Made by a program: the position numbers and the translations under genes | Assembly (NCBI GenBank): GCA_031002005.1 | Contig: CM061921.1 | Span: 146,415,283 to 146,479,282 of the forward strand | Source of the DNA: Vandiemenella viatica | Taxonomy: Eukaryota > Arthropoda > Insecta > Orthoptera > Morabidae | DNA: 64,000 bases | Direction: 5' to 3' | Shown here: piece by piece, positions 22,185-33,130 of the stretch | Layout: each line of letters starts with the position of its first letter | Position numbering within the stretch: position 1 is the stretch's first letter | Notes under the pieces: generated by a model | Database searches by the model: none | The model's input: only the letters and a program-made list of their open reading frames with translations | Told to the model about the DNA's origin: nothing

Positions 22185-22475
22185 ATGTCAAGTGATGAGG
22201 GGACTCTACTTATTTTGTTCGCACTAAAAATGGTCTGGGTTCCTGACATCAATAAGAAGAGAGAATGCCTTGGTGAATACCACCGCCTTTGCCGGGGACT
22301 GGTATCACAAGAAGATAGATTTTATACATATTTTCGTATGTCTCGAGAATGCTTCGAGAAAGTAGACAATCTGTTAAAATCAACTATATTGCACCACGAA
22401 CTGGAGAAAAGTAATTGGTACAATAGAAAGATTAGCCATTTGTATGACACTATGAGGTATGTTCTGTTCATTTAA
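22185..22475 (+). pseudogene. Truncated Harbinger transposase N-terminal region
   Basis: A 96-codon ORF contains KKRECLGEYHRLCRGL, SQEDRFYTYFRMSRECFEKV and a basic C-terminal stretch. This pattern (GEYHxLCxEL, DxxFxxYFRMs) opens many insect Harbinger transposases. The DDE catalytic region is absent; the ORF stops and a MITE lies just downstream. It is not a functional transposase. A retained DNA-binding role is possible in principle but unsupported. Confidence 0.72.
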
Positions 22476-22518
22476 TATACATTCTTAAAAAACAAAACAA
22501 AAACGACACTGCCAAAAC

Positions 22519-22766
22519 CAGAGCCGGTGCTAGGGGGTTAAGCGAGGCAAAAGTATCCTGGGCCTGTGCCCCCGAAGGGGGCTCCTCTGCCAGAGTGTCT
22601 AATTAAATAAAAATAAAACTTTTAAAATCTTGCTTAAAAAGATGTAATTTGATTTTTTGCCTTAAAATTTAAAAGTTTTTAAAAGTTTAATATAAATAAT
22701 TTTGTTGGGGGGGGGAGGAGGGGGGCTAAGAATCCTTACCCGGGGCCCGAAAATCTTAGCGCCCTG
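22519..22766. mobile_element. hAT-type MITE nested in the Harbinger-like element
   Basis: Left end CAGAGCCGGTGCTAGGGGGT; right end (reverse complement) CAGGGCGCTAAGATTTTCGG. The 8-bp flanks gccaaaac and gtcaaagc match at 6 of 8. It contains a 10-bp G run near 22705, and the 248-bp interior is non-coding. Terminal similarity (CAGRGCCGG) suggests the same broad group as 3019-3869. Confidence 0.75.
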
Positions 22767-23366
22767 GTCAAAGCCCCTGACCTCTAAGTGATTTTCAATC
22801 TTATCACTTCCCAGCTCTTCCTCCCTGCAGGCAGCTGTGTCATTTGCGTGGAGGTCAATATTAAGAAATACCCTTAAAACCAGGAGTTTCGTCACAAAGT
22901 GAAATATTCACAATAAAATATACAATTTATTATTGACAATGTATTTCACAATAAAAAGATAGGCTCAAATACAAGTATTATTTATTTTAAATAATTACAG
23001 TGTAAACAAACAAACATAAAGTGAGAAACTAAGAAGAAAAAATACAATTCTCAATGCGAAAAATTATTTTTTATGAGCTGGAAATCTTTTCATATGCATC
23101 TCTTAGTACACCTGAAGTAGTGGCCGTCGGATGCGATGGAAATCAATTTTGCTTCATCGGCCATGTCGCTCTGTCGCGCGACAATTCTGTGATTTTGTAC
23201 AACTGTGTCGCTCGTCGCCGCGACAAAGGCGGCGGCCCGGCGACGGATCGCTTTGTGTGTGACCGTCCCGATTCAAAACTGTGAATTACAACAATAGCGA
23301 CGTCGCGCCGCGACACAATATCGCGTGTCGTTGTCGCTTGTCGCGTTCTGTGTGGCCGGGCCTTAA

Positions 23367-25380
23367 GGGCCTTATTACACTAGGCGACTTGGCGGCGCAA
23401 CCAGCCGCGGCACTGGTGTCTCTGTTGGCGACGCAACCAGGATTCTGGTGGCGCCGCCAGCCAGTCACTCGCACAACCGAGCAGTCACTTTGCTGTTATC
23501 CTCGCATTGTATGCGAATTGTGTGGTTGAATACGTCCAGTGAACTACAGAATGTCACTTTGGAAATGAGTGGAAGTGAAAGTGTAGAGAAGACAAAGGGG
23601 TAAAACAAGAAGAATTTCTCATTTTCGTATCTTTCCCGGTAATATCAACCTTTACTAAGTACAATGATTAAAAGAAAGACGATTTAGACATTCTTAAGTA
23701 ATTAAAAAACTTGTTGTCGTCTGAATACAGTTTAATTGCGATGGAGCTAACACTCCGGTAGCAATTTGCACATTTACAGCACTCTCTTCACCCTCCTCCT
23801 TTCCTCCAATGAGTCTCAATCCAGCTCCTGTATCATATCAGTTACTGACTGGGTCCTGCGATAATTTCCACAAACAAATCTAGCTGCTCTTCTTTGCACA
23901 CCTTCCAACGCCTGTATTTGATCTCCAAAATGTGGTCCCAAACTACACCACCATATTCAACAAATGATCTGACCAAAGTTTTGTAACCCAACTCCCTAAC
24001 TTCTCTGTTACATCCTCCCATCACCCTCTTCAGCAAATGAAGGATTTTGTAACCTTTTTCTACCACCTGCCCAATTGAGTTTATCAAACGTTATGCAAAG
24101 AATTTACACTTCATCAAGCAAATCTGACCCCACTCTGTAATCATAATTAACCTTTAGATCTATTTATCTTTGTATCTTATAAGCCGACTCTTCTTGGCAT
24201 TTATCTTCATTCCATGCTGACCTACCCATTTAGATATTCTATCCAGATCATCCTGCAACTGTTCAGTCTTCACCTGTTTTTATCCTATTGTATACCATTG
24301 TATCATTTGCAAAATACCTAGATTCTGACCTTAACACAGTCATTCATTAGAATAATGAACAGCAACTCCCATATTTACTTCCACTTCTCTTCATAATGTA
24401 TTTCCTACTCTAACCCTTTGCTTTCTGAATTTAAGAATTCCTGTGCCCAGCAAGTAACTTTTTCATCCAATTCAATACATTTCAGTTTATTTAAAACCAT
24501 TTTATGGCTCACTCTGTAAAATGCCTTAGAAAGATCTACTGCCACACTATCAACTTGGCCTCCCATTTCAAATTAATTTGAAATATCTTGCATATAGCCC
24601 ACTATCTGAGATTCAAATGAATATCCTTGCCTAAAGCTATGTTGTCGATCTGAAAACTAGTTTCGTTCTTCACAGAGATTTCTGATATAGTTGCATATCA
24701 ATCTCTCAATCATTCTGCCCATCACTGATGACAAACTAATTGGCCAGGAATTTTCACCATATTTTTAACCCTTCATTTATGAACTGGTACTACTATCGGT
24801 CTTTTCCAATCCTTTGGTAAGCAGCAAGTCTCCAAATTCATTTTAAACAAAATTTTTAGGTAAGGTACAATATCCTATCCCACAATTTTTAATAAATTTG
24901 TAGTAATTTACCTACACCAGTTTTAGCTTTCTGAGTTACTTCGCAATTTCCTGAGAATTTATTTCAAATTTTGTAGGTTCGTCATTTATAATCTCCTCTG
25001 ATTCATTCCCTCCCATCACAGGATGACTGTCCCTAGTTGTCTCACCAAACCTGACACTCAGTATCCCTACAATTTTAAAATTGTAAAGTAGGAAGGGGGC
25101 ATATGAACAGTAGACTGAACGCGTGGTGGCGAGTCTGGCGGCTCCACCTGGTGGCCTAGTGTAATAAGCTACGTAAGATACAATGCCCCGCCACGACTCT
25201 CGGCCACCAGTGGTTGCCGGCCTGGTGGCCGGGCAGGGCAGCCAGCCGGCCGCCAGTTTCTGGCGGCGCCACTGGCTGCCCTAGTGTAATAAGCTCCATA
25301 AGACTCTGTGCCCAGCGACGAGCAGAGCCACCAGTGGCCCGGCTGGTTGCGCCACCAAGTCGCCTAGTGTAATAAGGCCC
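23367..25380. mobile_element. Harbinger-like long-TIR element with internally repeated termini
   Basis: Left end GGGCCTTATTACACTAGGCG; reverse complement of right end GGGCCTTATTACACTAGGCG, extending through acttggYggcgcaaccagccg. TAA flanks both ends (23364-23366, 25381-25383). Terminal-like motifs cctagtgtaataagc recur at about 25156, 25280 and 25363, near the right end. The centre (23735-25090) is a minus-strand LINE fragment, not a DDE gene. It is therefore non-autonomous. Confidence 0.85.
23735..25090 (-). mobile_element. LINE reverse transcriptase remnant inside the long-TIR element
   Basis: Minus-strand pieces: DRQHSFRQGYSFESQ (about 24655-24610), FANDTMVYNR (about 24318-24289; the YADD box has its first Asp changed to Asn), QLQDDLDRISKWVGQHGMKI, and in the 23842-24087 ORF LGYKTLVRSFVEYGGVVWD. 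The 3' end near 23735-23760 (gctaccggagtgttagctcc on the minus strand) matches the LINE end at 1419 and 1905. Many stops and frameshifts. Same family as 39000-40990. Confidence 0.8.
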
Positions 25381-25383
25381 TAA

Positions 25384-25850
25384 GACTTCATCAGCGATTG
25401 GTTCAGGGAATAATTGATACTGTAAGGTGTTGTCAGTTACGCTACTTTACAAAATATCCATTCTTCTTATGATGTCATGCTCGATTCCGTGCGTAGGATC
25501 CACCACTCCATGGGAACTTCCTGAGAATATTAACTGGGCTGGTTTCCAGTTATACAGTGAGTGTTCATATTTGTGGATGACTGTGATAGCGTGTTCAGTA
25601 TAGAATGATGTATGAGATGAGAGTGTAAATTCGGATTAGGCCAATTCAGGTCTACTCTTCCGAAAGATACAAGGGAGTCGACAGGCTTAACGTCCCCATC
25701 AACAGTGTACTATGCCCTCACTCCATACGCACTGCTGAGAGGCTTGGATATAACCCAGGACTTTGATGCACAATCCAGTGATTAAGAATTGTGTACCACT
25801 CCTCTCCTTTAAAAAAAAAAAAAAAATAGGATTTGATCTTGATATTGTGG
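25384..25850. other. No feature recognised
   Basis: Unassigned; ends in a poly(A) run near 25810-25826. Confidence 0.35.
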
Positions 25851-25854
25851 ACAC

Positions 25855-25975
25855 GACAATGAGAAAAGCACAAGACGAACACAGTAGTCATTTAAAACCA
25901 CCCATCATGCCCGAGGCCGAACTCGAACCGCGACCTTTATAACGCGAGGCTAGTGTCCTAACCCCAACAATGTAA
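25855..25975 (-). mobile_element. SINE family C, partial
   Basis: On the minus strand the B box region cgcggttcgagttcggcctc is followed by tgggtggttttaaatgac and gtgttcgtcttgtgc. The copy at 58229-58465 has the same join (catgggtggttttaattaaa, then tttgtcttgtgtcg). The 3' part is missing. Confidence 0.65.
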
Positions 25976-26890
25976 GAGACGGCACCAGGTCTCCTACCCT
26001 GCCGGCCACGTCCTGATGAAAAATTTGTTCCGCCTCCAGGAACAGGAATCGAAGCAGCTAACCCCGTGTCAGCGCCGGATACCATCACGTTGCCGCAGCC
26101 AACGGTGTGGACAAATTTCTGTTGGATAATCAATATACATTACTCAGCGCGGAAGCATATCTAAGCCAGCTATTAGAGCTTCATACGATAAGTTTCAGTT
26201 CTGTTTGTGATTATTAATTAGCTTTCAAAAACAGAGGTATCTTGGAAAATTTCATTAGTAAATTCGTATTACATTCATACATGCAAGAAGGTATGTCCTA
26301 TCTCTCTCTCTCTCTGTGTGTGTGTGTTTTTTTTTTCCTTCTGTGAATACCAGAGATTTAGCCTGGGTTCGCCGCGCAAGTCCGTGAAATAATGTTGAAT
26401 GAGCAAAATGCCCGTGACTGTTATTACTATGCCGGTATAAGTGCTCAAATCCGTTAACAAATTCCACGAGCTTCTAACAAGTGTGATGAGCAATCATTTA
26501 AACAGTTACATAAAGTCGAGATTGATTTTACGATCCTTAACAAACACTGGTCGTGAGTTATATGACTTAATGTTGCCACAAACTGTGTGTTTAAGTTCAT
26601 ATTAAACTCTAAATCTCTGAAATAGGGAAGCCTGATTAATATTCAGAACAGCTTCTATTATTGGCAGGATGTTTTTTTTTTAGTGTACTGTTAAACAAGC
26701 ATTCGTTTTTCTCTCTCGTTTCAGTAACTATGCACTATGTATACACCAGCTTCCAATTTCACACGTAGCTGGCGTAATTAACAGAAAAAGGAGGGAGGGG
26801 AGGGTGGGGGGGGGGGGAGCGGAAGCCAACACCACTGTTAGAACCAGATTTGTTAGACTTTGAGCGTTTATCCTGAGGGGGGAATGATTA
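25976..26890. other. Unassigned, with simple repeats
   Basis: Contains (TC)n/(TG)n near 26301-26328 and a G-rich run near 26790-26820. No coding similarity. Confidence 0.35.
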
Positions 26891-27125
26891 TGTTATTATC
26901 TGTCTGCGAAACGTGTAATTTGTGTTCTGACTGGTAAGTGTATTTTTGTTTGTGAAATATGTACTTTATGTATAGGTAATTTTAGACCCTTCCACCAGTC
27001 ACCTAGGTGATTGCAGGAAACCGCCTAAAACGGCAATGAGGACGGCCGCTACGCCGGTGCCAGGAATCGAAACTGGTCCAGTTGTACCACCCACATACAG
27101 TCTGCTGTCACCTTAACCCGCAGCA
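26890..27125. repeat. Dispersed repeat of unknown class
   Basis: tctgtctgcgaaacgtgtaa (26900) and the following taagtgtatttttgtttgtg recur at 48452-48510. The later part, gattgcaggaaaccgcctaa, recurs in variant form at 28250-28275 and 48545-48570. On the minus strand a B-box-like gtttcgattcctgg is visible, so a tRNA-derived origin is possible. Confidence 0.5.
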
Positions 27126-27309
27126 CACTGGCGGGTAAACAATTATTCAGTGCTGGACATTTAAACTTTTATTTCGAGAACTACTACCTTTGTTTTAACG
27201 AAGGAAATTAATATCTTAAAAGGTAAATCCTTTGGCGGCCTTACGATCGTTTCAGAGAACCTATAATCTAAATATTTTTTTGAACTTTTGAAACTTAATA
27301 AAATTACCG

Positions 27310-27888
27310 TAGTGCCTTCCTGACAACCTGGATCCAAACTCAAACACTACAATCTGTTCTTACCAACTGAAATCGTAACTCATCTGACGACGCAATGTTT
27401 TTCCAGTCATCTAGTGTCCAACCGCTATGTTCAAAAGCCCGGGGGATGGCGCTGCAGCCGACAGTGTTTTTTAGCAGAGGTACTCGCGTCGGTTTTCTGC
27501 TGTCGTGTCCCATCAACGCCATATTTCTCTGCACTGTCCACACGGACACGTCCCATATTTAGTGTTGCTGTTCTCATTGTTAACACTTGACGCAGACGTC
27601 GCTGGTCTCGGTCATTAGTCTAAGTAGACTTGGTCGCTCGCCCAGTTTCCTATTGCGGGGAGTAATGCCGGAAATTACATATCACGGCACAATCTTTACA
27701 CTGTGGACGGAGCAATGTTGAATTCAAGTACTATTTCCGAAATGGAATTCCCAATATGTCTGTCGCTGACTACCATTCCACGTTCAGAGTCTATTAATTC
27801 TTTCCCTGCGTCCATAATCATGTCAGAAAACCTTTCACACGACTGGCGAGAGAACAAATGAAAGCCCCGATACTGCGCGGCACGTCAG
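27310..27888 (-). mobile_element. Tc1-like transposon remnant
   Basis: The minus strand parallels the 13530-16430 element. The transposase piece MSVWTVQRNMALMGHDSRKP leads to GWTLDDWKNIASSDELRFQL, which holds the first catalytic Asp region. An HTH-coding region follows toward 27780 (the cctttcacacgact end is shared with 16370). The rest of the DDE domain is absent. Terminal repeats are not seen, and a SINE abuts at 27891. Confidence 0.78.
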
Positions 27889-27890
27889 GA

Positions 27891-28142
27891 TTTTTTTCTT
27901 TTCTTTTTTTTTTTGCTTCTGCCTAGTAGGCTAGGCGAGGTTATTAGAGGCGGGAAACGACTGGGGACAAGAGACAGGAAGAAATTCGGCCATGACCTTT
28001 TTGAAGGAAGCATCCCGGGATTTGTCTGGAATGATTTGGGTAAACCATGGAAAAACCAAATCTGGATGCCCGGACGGGGATTCGAAGCCGCGTCCTACCG
28101 AATGCGAGGCCAGAGCGTTACCCGTTCACCCACCACGCTCGG
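27891..28142 (-). mobile_element. tRNA-derived SINE, family A
   Basis: T-rich left end, then an altered tail (gcctagtaggctaggcgagg instead of the CGACGTCGACG motif), then the family body and a head with gggattcgaagccgcgtcct (B box damaged). Confidence 0.88.
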
Positions 28143-28224
28143 TGGGATATTTGCATTTTGCTATCCCATCATGTTTGCAGTTCGGTGTCTTTTGTTTGTA
28201 TAAAATGTAGATCTTGAGGCGAAA

Positions 28225-28340
28225 TATGTCGATCTCTTTCATGGATCCCTAGATGACTGCAGAAAACTGCCTAACAAACGAACCCAAGAATTACCCGAGA
28301 ATTGAACCGGGCGCCTTGGTTATTCAGTCATATCAATCAT
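28225..28340. repeat. Dispersed repeat fragment, same class as 26890-27125
   Basis: gatgactgcagaaaactgcc parallels gtgattgcaggaaaccgcct at 27009. The minus strand carries ccggttcaattctcggg, a B-box-like sequence. Confidence 0.45.
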
Positions 28341-28750
28341 CTGCTGTATTGTGTTTTATGATTCTCCCAATGTATGTATGAATTACTTTCTACAGAATAT
28401 CGGTTCTGATAAGAATAGACTATAACCGACGCATGCCACACTTAATTATAACTGCCCATGCACAAAGCCGGATTAATAGAAATTCCGGAGGGAATGTGCA
28501 GTAAGCCTACAGCTCTCAGTCAAATTGCGGAATGCATTAGATTAGATGAAACAATATAGTTGTTCCCTCTAAAGCGAAACCATTAAACTCTTTTACTAGA
28601 ATCGCGTGCGAAAATCAAATGTATTGATTAAAAATAAACAATGTTTATTTTTTCACAATATAATAATTTGTTTGCTAATTGGATGTAGCAACTTAAGGTT
28701 ACACATGATATAGCACTACAGATTTAAAATTGAGGGGAGGAGGCGGGGGG
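28341..28750. other. No feature recognised
   Basis: Unassigned AT-rich DNA. Confidence 0.35.
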
Positions 28751-28751
28751 C

Positions 28752-28982
28752 AACATGTGGAGTGAGTGGTAACGCTCTGGCCTTGTATTGCGGAGGACGT
28801 GGGTTCGAATCCCCGTCGGGCCATCCAGATTTGAGCCTTCCAATGGTTTCCCTAAATCACTCCAGGCGAAAGCGTGGACGGTTCATTTAATAGGATATGG
28901 TCGTATCCCTGGCCCTAGTCCTTACCCGCCTCTAATGACACCTACGTCACAAGGCGAAAAGCCATAACAAATAAAACAAAAA
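28752..28982 (+). mobile_element. Diverged SINE, family A
   Basis: Head gtggagtgagtggtaacgct, intact B box gtgggttcgaatccccgtc, body with aatcactccaggcgaaagcg, and a tail with cgcctctaatgacac and aaggcg pairing. A-rich end. Confidence 0.85.
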
Positions 28983-29929
28983 AGGAGGGGGACTTACTAT
29001 TCGAGGAAAATATTCCGAAAATCTCAGGTTGCTTGTTAGAACTAACCGAAATTTGTTTCCATTATCCCCTGACACGACTTTTAAAGAATTATGAAACTTG
29101 TATATGTACGCTAAGCCTAGCAGTAATACATTTTCGAATCTTGGTAAATTTGTTAGCATACATGAGTCGCTCAAATTTGAATATTTTTTTTTAAATGCTT
29201 AAAATACGAAAATAAATAAGCGAATATAAACAATCCAACAATACGTACAGGAAAAGCATCGAGTCCGAATTTAGCAAATTTACATGGATTTCTTTACTTC
29301 CTGCTCCATAGAAACATGGCAACCCAGATTCCATCCTTATTGCAGTAAGTTTCAGAGTGTGATTCGTGTTGACTTTATGTAGTGAGAGCTGCCGATTCTT
29401 GTCCAGTCTAGGCATGAGTGGTTTTAATTGTTTTGTCATCCGTATTATGCAGTTAATTAATATGTGTAATAGATGCTGTTGTTGGAAAAGCATAAACGCG
29501 AAATTGTTGCTAACGGTATGGCTGAAACGGACGTCTTTAAAAATTAATATAAAAAGAAAACGACATGAGATGGGAACGTAGGAAAAAAGTTTTGTATTTT
29601 TATCTGACGAGTATTATGCACCGAACATTTTGCACTTATTTTTAATTCACCGTAACTAAATATACTAAAATTGAAATGAATTAAAAAATTGTTGCAGCAT
29701 TTCGTTACTAACTACCGCGTATTCCCAAACATAAATTGTTGCACATTGGTAATGGCAGCAGCACTTGGATGGGATCTATGAACTCTAATTGTTTTTTGCT
29801 TCAAGATACGCGCTCAACGCGGTATGTTGAGGAGTATCTGTGGGAGAGTTCCCACAAATTTTTATACTTAGTGACTTTTTACAATTTGATGGCAAAAGGA
29901 AATGGTACAAAATCGTGTCAATTCTCTCA
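28983..29929. other. No feature recognised
   Basis: AT-rich DNA with scattered short ORFs, none resembling a known family. Confidence 0.35.
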
Positions 29930-29939
29930 TCTTGTTCCA

Positions 29940-30180
29940 TTTTTTTTTTTTAACTGCTTAACGTCTCTTAACAGCGAGGTCTTTAGAGACGGGAAAGGAT
30001 GGGGGGCAAGGATGGGAAGGAATTCGGCCATGGCCTTTTAAAGGTAGCATCCCGGCATTTGCCTGGAGTGATTTGGGAAACCATGGAAAACCCAAATCTG
30101 GATGCCCGGACGGGGATTCGAACCGCCGTCCTCCCGAATGCGAGGCCAGAACGCTAGCCGTTACACCACCACGCTCGGTG
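29940..30180 (-). mobile_element. tRNA-derived SINE, family A, tail subfamily 2
   Basis: Flanked by identical tcttgttcca (29930-29939 and 30181-30190). The body and head are family A, but the tail reads (minus strand) CGTCTCTAAAGACCTCGC...TTAAGAGACGTTAAGC. It forms a CGTCTCT/AGAGACG stem instead of CGCCTC/GAGGCG. It shares this tail with 52362-52599. Confidence 0.93.
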
Positions 30181-30190
30181 TCTTGTTCCA

Positions 30191-31295
30191 GGAAGGCTGT
30201 ACTACAGATCAAGAGCCACCGTTTTACAGACTGGCTAAATGTATTCCGCAGAATATGACCTGTGCGAGATCAGTTGTCTGCCTCTGATTTATTTATATTT
30301 TTATCTTGACGTGTTTTAAATGGATGTGTGGTTAGTCTCCCAGTTTGTTTTTAGTTTAACAGACCAATTAGGTGCAGCTCATACCGAACACACTGGCATT
30401 CCTATCGGTACAGAGAAGAATCGTAACAAGCTGCAACTTTGCACTTTGACGTATTTTCTAGAGATTGACTGGGTTATTTACATACACGTCAATTCGAAAT
30501 ACGTGAGATGCACGTCCACCTTAATAAAATGCCTTATGCCTGGAGACTGGACGTAACCTCGGCGAGGCCGACGATACCCGACGTGTGTTAGTTATACTCG
30601 TCGCCACCACAATGTTGCTTGACTAACCAGAGAATTTCAAATAAATAATTACGTTGATTGTATGTATTCTCTGTGGCACTTACTGGAATCAAGTGACAAA
30701 ATAATATAAGAATGTTTTAGACAGATAATGACATGCAGAGTTTATTAAAAACTCAGAGAAAGTTTACACGATACGTAGGAAATCATGACATATACCAATC
30801 AAATAAATAATAGTTATTCGTTTTTTAAATTATAGTTCACTTAAAAACCTTTTCGCCAGAGAAAAAAATTTGCGTCATTTAAAATCAGCTTCAGTTATTT
30901 AAAAACATCCTCGCTATATACTTCAAGAATCTTATCAGAGAAAGTTTTCTTACATCACGAAAAATTTCAATAAAAAGTTAATAATCAATCGCTATCCGAT
31001 TTTTCTCAGAAACGTTTCCAGAACAAATTCCTATTGCCACCATAGGTGATACCCCAAATTTCTGAAGGGTGTTTAAACGAGGAAGGTAATAACTTGAATA
31101 GGGTTCAATTAATATAGAAAGTCTGAACTCTTTTGCAGGTCTCACAGAATTAAACATATCGTAGACTGAATTAAGGAGATAGTCCAAAACCTGAAAACGA
31201 CAAAATAAACGGTCAAGAATGCTATAAAAATCGCCGGAGCAGAAATCGCCTCGGACCCTGCTTGATATAACATGCTAAGCTGACCATCGTAGACG
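30191..31295. other. No feature recognised
   Basis: Unassigned AT-rich DNA. Confidence 0.35.
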
Positions 31296-31297
31296 AT

Positions 31298-31515
31298 AGA
31301 CAGCTTTTCTATCTGATACCTCCAGTTGGTTAAGGCGCGGAACTGGGGTACGGAAGGTCCTCCGTTCGTATCCCAGTCTCGGCTGACATTTTTACGGTGC
31401 TTAAAACTGACCTGCAAAAGCTTCGATTTGTTAATGTGAAGATGCTATGAGGCTCCGCGGTTCTGATTCCACTTTAAACTGTAGGCACCATTATCTGCTA
31501 GGACTACCAGGCTTG
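31298..31515 (+). mobile_element. tRNA-derived SINE, family D
   Basis: tRNA-like head: cagttggttaaggcgcggaa (A box) and ctccgttcgtatcccagtct (B box, one change). Body and tail: ctttaaactgtaggcacc and ctgctaggactaccagg, shared with the minus-strand copy at 21120-21325. Confidence 0.72.
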
Positions 31516-31830
31516 GCGCAGCCAAATAGAAACTAAGTCACTAGGTCTGTGAGATCACACGAAATTATCATTATTGCTATCCTTCTTTCGGCAGCTGTTA
31601 TTTGACCTTAGTGAGCGTAGAATACGTTAAAAAAAATTTCAGGACTTAGATTTTAATTTATAATCAAATATAAGTTATTTTAAAAAAAGATAGGTAAACT
31701 AATACATGAAATGGAACTTAATATCTCCCGACAGATGAAACTAAACTAATTTTTATTCTGATTTCATATTTTACTTGAAATTTAAATTAAAAATGAATTG
31801 ATAAGAGGAAACGTTTGCATCGTCATTTCA

Positions 31831-31889
<59 letters not shown>

Positions 31890-32121
31890 GTCATTCTCTC
31901 TGTGCTAAATGACACGATTTTTCTCGATTCCATTTACACCAGTTTACAAAAGAAAATTTATTTCTGTTTATTGATCGAGAGTAACTTTGTGAATAGAAAT
32001 TTATATCGTTAATATCACAACTGTATTATTTACTATTAAAAAAATATAATAACAATCGTTTCTAAGCGTTCTAGACTAAACTAACCCCTTAGGAGCTGCA
32101 ACCGTAGCTTGTAGTGCAACA
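31516..32121. other. Unassigned, with (TA)n and a long poly(T) tract
   Basis: A (TA) run near 31831-31852 leads straight into about 33 T (31853-31885). Otherwise AT-rich, without assigned features. Confidence 0.5.
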
Positions 32122-32335
32122 TAGGGCTAGTCAAAATGTTTGCAGTGATTTTAGAAAATTACTACAGATTTATTATTTGACATATACTATCAAGAATACA
32201 CAGATATACAAACAAACTGTGAAAGTTTTTTTTTTTTTGAGTGTCTACATATGCTGAATATGTGCACCTTTAGTGACTCTGCACACATCAAGTCTATAAT
32301 CGAGTTCTTCCCATACCCGAAGCAGCATGTCTCCG

Positions 32336-32554
32336 TCAATGAGAGCAAATGCATGGCTTCCTCGTTCGCCTGACCTAACCCCCTGCGACTTCTTTGTTTG
32401 GGGTTTCGTAAAAGATACAGTGTTCGTGCCACCAGTACCAGTTGATCTGCCAGACCTGCGGGTTCGCATCACCAATGCATTTGCTCTCATTGACAGAGAC
32501 ATGCTGCATCGGGTATGGGTGAACTCGATTATAGACCTGATGTGCACATATTGA
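32336..32554 (+). pseudogene. Mariner-type transposase C-terminal fragment
   Basis: The plus strand encodes LPRSPDLTPCDFFVWG, KDTVFVPPVPVDLPDLRVRI and FALIDRDMLHRVW. It corresponds to the last third of mariner-type transposases whose final catalytic residue lies in SPDLxPxD. A 17-base deletion relative to the left arm (the cagagtcactaaaggtg segment) shifts and ends the frame early. The N-terminal HTH and the first two catalytic Asp are absent. Confidence 0.82.
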
Positions 32555-32596
32555 GCATCTGTAGACACTCAAAAAAACTTTCACAGTTTGTTTATA

Positions 32597-33041
32597 CAGG
32601 GTGTTACAAAAAGGTACGGCCAAACTTTCAGGAAACATTCCTCACACACAAAAAAGAAAATATGTTATGTGGACATGTGTCCGGAAACGCTTACTTTCCA
32701 TGTTAGAGCTCATATTGTGGACGGCTGTGATACAATACGCCATTCTCCAGGGCTGCATCAGCGCATCAGAGATTCCATGCGACTGAGGGTGGATGCATGT
32801 ATTCTCGCTAACGGAGGACATTTTGAACACTTCCTGTAACAAAGTGTTTGAAGTCACGCAGGTACGTTCTGTTGCTGTGTGTTTCCATTCCATGTTTAAT
32901 GTGATTTGAAGAGAAGTAATAAAATGAGCTCTAACATGGAAAGTAAGCGTTTCCGGACACATGTCCACATAACATAGTTTCTTTGTTTGTGTGTGAGGAA
33001 TGTTTCCTGAAAGTTTGGCCGTACCTTTTTGTAACACCCTG
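32597..33041 (+). mobile_element. Mariner-derived non-autonomous element, long TIR, copy 1
   Basis: Inverted repeats of about 115 bp begin CAGGGTGTTACAAAAAGGTA at both ends, and TA flanks the element (32595-32596, 33042-33043). The centre keeps the last codons of a mariner-type transposase (LRVDACILANGGHFEHFL, then stop, about 32785-32838). It is inserted in the right arm of the palindromic mariner. A second copy lies at 51878-52330. Confidence 0.92.
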
Positions 33042-33130
33042 TATATCTGTGTAATCTTGTAAGTATATATCAAATAATAAATCTGTAGTAATTTCCTGAA
33101 ATCACTTCAATAATTTTGACTAGCCCTGTA

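Larger units (their letters stand above)
21985..23363 (+). mobile_element. Harbinger-like element with TAA target duplication
   Basis: Left end AGGCCTGGCCACACAGAACG; reverse complement of right end AGGCCCGGCCACACAGAACG, extending through cgacaagcgaca. TAA flanks both sides (21982-21984, 23364-23366). The ends are rich in gcgac/gtcgc repeats (for example 22040-22090, 23160-23330). The interior carries a truncated Harbinger N-terminal ORF and a nested hAT-type MITE at 22519-22766. The right-hand TAA is also the left target copy of the next element. Confidence 0.88.
32122..33128. mobile_element. Mariner element rearranged as an inverted duplication
   Basis: The termini tagggctagtcaaaatgttt (left) and cagggctagtcaaaattatt (right, reverse complement) start two long arms, 32122-32354 and 32478-32596 plus 33042-33128. 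Both arms are copies of the 3' end of a mariner: each holds transposase C-terminal codons (minus: ALIDGDMLLRVWEELDYRLD; plus: AFALIDRDMLHRVW). Between them, 32355-32477 is single copy and encodes RSPDLTPCDFFVWGFVKDTV, which includes the final catalytic D region. A TA flanks the right end. The right arm is interrupted by a second element at 32597-33041. Confidence 0.85.

Noticed and set aside
31831..31885. (TA)n with poly(T) as a regulatory element
   Set aside because: Simple repeat with no associated gene signals.
32642..33073. 143-codon open frame on the minus strand, and similar frames at 51985-52440 and 52185-52544
   Set aside because: They run through the terminal inverted repeats of the mariner-derived element in an antisense frame; only the last transposase codons on the plus strand are genuine.
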